A DNA stretch of 6,811 bases. It comes from Bacillota bacterium (lineage in GTDB: Bacteria; Bacillota; Clostridia; Acetivibrionales; DSM-2933). The notes under the pieces are model-generated. The model saw only the letters and a list, made by a program, of their open reading frames with translations. It was not told where the DNA came from and searched no databases. Where the stretch lies: the NCBI GenBank assembly GCA_023441845.1, contig JAEZNF010000111.1:1-6811 (forward strand). Direction: 5' to 3'. Below are positions 5,253 to 6,811 of this stretch, one piece after another; position 1 is the stretch's first letter; every line of letters begins with the position of its first letter. Both the position numbers and the translations under genes were made by a program.

Positions 5253-6530
5253 CTATTTTCCATTTATATATTTTTCAGCCGCAACACCTGCCGTAACCCC
5301 ATCTCCTACAGCAGTAGCTATCTGTCGTATTTTCTTTTTCCTTACATCTCCGGCTGCAAATATGCCCGGCATATTTGTCATCATATCTTCATTTGTTAAT
5401 ATATAACCGTTTTCGTCCATCTGGAGTTTATCCCTAAAGAGCTCCGTTCTTGGCTTCATTCCTATATAAACAAATATTCCGTCAGTCTCGAGTTCTTTGA
5501 TTTCTTTTGTCTTTATATTTTCTATTGTAACACTTCTTACAAAATTTTCTCCATTTATTTTTCTGACTTCCGAGTCCCATATAACACTAATCATAGGATT
5601 TCGAAGCGCTTCATCCTGGGCAACCTTTGAAGCCTGGAAATGGTCTAACTGATGTATTATTGTAACATGCTTTGCATATCTGGTCAGGAACACAGCCTCT
5701 TCCACAGCTGAATTCCCCCCTCCTATGACTATAACATCCGCATCCTGGTACATTGCTCCGTCACATGTCGCACAATAATGGACTCCCCTTCCCCTGAATT
5801 CCCGTTCGCCCTCAGCAGGAAGTTTTCTGGCTTCAGCACCGGTAGCTATTATTATACTTTTGGCAAAATAATCCGTATCTTCAGTCCCTACATACTTTTC
5901 ATTTCCTTCAAACCTTACTTCAAGAACTTCCTTCATATCATCGATCTGTACCCCAAAGCTAACAGCCTGGTTCTTCATATTCTCAACCAGATCTATTCCC
6001 CTGACAACGCCATTTGTTCCCGGATAATTTGCCACATGGAACGTAGTGGCAACCTGTCCTCCCGGAAGTCCTTCATCTATAATAGCGGTATGCAACTTAG
6101 CCCTTGCAGCATAAACAGAAGCCGATAAACCTGCCGGCCCTGCGCCAAGAACCAACACATCACAGTAAACCTTTTCCCTTGCCTTCTCCGGGCAACTCCC
6201 TCCTATAACACTTTCTATTGCCCTTCTGAGTTCCAGACTGCTTATATATCCGTTCAATCTGGCACATGTCTCTTTTCCATCCCTGAAAAACAGGAGAGTC
6301 GGGCTGCTCTTGATTTTATAACTCTCTGCCAACTGCCTGTTCTGTTGGCGGAATACTTTAACAAACCTCATATGTCCGCTGTACATTTTTACTATTCGCT
6401 CAAAAACAGGTTCAAGCGCAACACAAGGCGGACAATCCTCCGAATAAAAATATACAGCTGCCGGCAAACTGCTATTTAAAACATCGTTTTCAAAGTTATT
6501 GGAATCTGTGAAAATTATCGTACCATTCAT
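5253..6530 (-). CDS. trxB: Thioredoxin-thioredoxin reductase fusion protein
   Basis: A 425-residue protein joining a thioredoxin fold to a complete thioredoxin reductase. Residues about 1-112 are thioredoxin-like, with CPPC (Cys33, Cys36) instead of CGPC and the cis-Pro at 77 (KSSPTLLFF). Residues about 122-425 are the reductase: FAD motif GAGPAG (129-134), GGQ and NYPG, CATC (Cys253, Cys256), nucleotide fold GGGNSAVEEA (270-279), and the final FAD motif AAGD. The usual HRRxxxR phosphate-binding segment reads HQLDHFQ (293-299), which hints at NADH over NADPH; this is inference. The carrier is N-terminal, the reverse of the reductase-thioredoxin fusion of Mycobacterium leprae and closer to the layout of AhpF. 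The start is ATG at 6530 with GGAGGG 7 bases upstream; an ATG at 6545 overlaps that site and has no Shine-Dalgarno. It is the first gene of the thiol-redox operon. Confidence 0.93.
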   Translation of the reverse strand: MNGTIIFTDSNNFENDVLNSSLPAAVYFYSEDCPPCVALEPVFERIVKMYSGHMRFVKVFRQQNRQLAESYKIKSSPTLLFFRDGKETCARLNGYISSLELRRAIESVIGGSCPEKAREKVYCDVLVLGAGPAGLSASVYAARAKLHTAIIDEGLPGGQVATTFHVANYPGTNGVVRGIDLVENMKNQAVSFGVQIDDMKEVLEVRFEGNEKYVGTEDTDYFAKSIIIATGAEARKLPAEGEREFRGRGVHYCATCDGAMYQDADVIVIGGGNSAVEEAVFLTRYAKHVTIIHQLDHFQASKVAQDEALRNPMISVIWDSEVRKINGENFVRSVTIENIKTKEIKELETDGIFVYIGMKPRTELFRDKLQMDENGYILTNEDMMTNMPGIFAAGDVRKKKIRQIATAVGDGVTAGVAAEKYINGK

Positions 6531-6537
6531 GTTTAAA

Positions 6538-6543
6538 CCCTCC
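6538..6543 (-). promoter_or_regulatory. Ribosome binding site fixing the fusion-protein start
   Basis: GGAGGG on the minus strand lies 7 bases before ATG at 6530-6528. The in-frame ATG at 6545-6543 overlaps this site and is preceded only by AT-rich sequence, so the shorter reading is preferred. Confidence 0.85.
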
Positions 6544-6610
6544 ATATTTATTTTTCGCTAATATTTTATATACAATGCAAAATAAATATGATTTTTAATA
6601 TATGATTATT

Positions 6611-6639
6611 TGTATATACCAATTATTAATACTTGTAAA
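6611..6639 (-). promoter_or_regulatory. Candidate promoter of the thiol-redox operon
   Basis: On the minus strand, TTTACA (6639-6634) is 5/6 to the -35 consensus. A 17-base spacer follows, then TATACA (6616-6611), 4/6 to the -10. The leader would be about 75 bases. The spacer from 6531 to 6811 is very AT-rich, so other weak matches exist; this is the best by spacing. Apart from this promoter and the repeats at 6647-6719, I see no gene in the 281-base stretch. Confidence 0.4.
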
Positions 6640-6646
6640 CAGTTTT

Positions 6647-6719
6647 TGTTCTCAAGCAATGATTAAGAACACATAAATACCAATAATCTTTATATTATGT
6701 ATGAATTATTTTAAGAACA
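6647..6719. repeat. Three TTAAGAACA-type repeats upstream of the thiol-redox promoter
   Basis: TTAAGAACA occurs at 6663-6671 and again at 6711-6719. Its inverted copy with one mismatch, TGTTCTCAA, is at 6647-6655. The first two sites form an inverted repeat around 7 bases, ending 7 bases upstream of the candidate -35. This position suits an activator or redox-responsive regulator. No regulator is assigned. Confidence 0.4.
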
Positions 6720-6811
6720 TATATGTTTAATCCTTTTCAAGAGAAAAAAGTAGTGGTAGAATTGTTTATATGTGTTTTTCAAGATGCTTTTAAATCCTTA
6801 AGAGTCGGCAT

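Noticed and set aside
5778..6128. Plus-strand open frame (116 codons)
   Set aside because: Antisense to the reductase domain of the fusion gene, with no motif or start signal of its own.
6779..6811. Possible end of an upstream minus-strand gene (MPTLKDLKAS then TGA)
   Set aside because: Only ten codons are visible before the window edge, and nothing identifies a protein. No hairpin terminator follows.

Overview
The window looks like chromosomal DNA from a low-GC, endospore-forming anaerobic Firmicute, most likely in the Clostridia. This rests on AT-rich spacers, strong AGGAGG-type ribosome binding sites, a GerMN-domain lipoprotein of the sporulation/germination type, and a thioredoxin-reductase-like plus YruB-type glutaredoxin gene pair of the kind known from Clostridium pasteurianum. 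The genus cannot be fixed from this sequence. All six convincing genes lie on the minus strand, so transcription runs from high to low coordinates.

Region A (about 6811 to 3969) is a thiol-redox operon. A spacer of about 280 bases carries a candidate promoter and TTAAGAACA-type repeats. Three genes follow. The first is a thioredoxin/thioredoxin-reductase fusion with complete catalytic and nucleotide-binding motifs. The second is a thioredoxin-reductase paralogue whose NAD(P)H-binding motif is visibly degraded. The third is a small CPWC glutaredoxin. A clear intrinsic terminator closes the unit. Electrons would enter through one or both flavoproteins and leave through the CPPC thioredoxin domain and the CPWC glutaredoxin.

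Region B (about 3860 to 953) is a sulfur-trafficking operon. A near-consensus promoter (TTGACA, 17 bp, TAATAT) has overlapping palindromes inside its spacer. It drives an 822-residue four-module protein: CoA-disulfide/polysulfide reductase, rhodanese, TusA, DsrE2. Each module keeps its expected catalytic cysteine. An ArsR-family repressor gene lacking the classical arsenic-binding motif follows 75 bases downstream. The simplest model is a persulfide- or polysulfide-responsive, self-regulated unit, with the promoter-spacer palindromes as the operator. That model is inference.

Region C (843 to 1) is a GerMN-domain lipoprotein with a long charged, low-complexity tail. It is cut by the window edge and is probably unrelated in function to regions A and B.

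The best candidates for something little described are the four-module sulfur relay with its adjacent ArsR regulator, and the tandem of an intact and a nucleotide-site-degraded thioredoxin reductase sharing one operon with two different dithiol carriers. I saw no RNA genes, CRISPR arrays, insertion sequences or phage genes.
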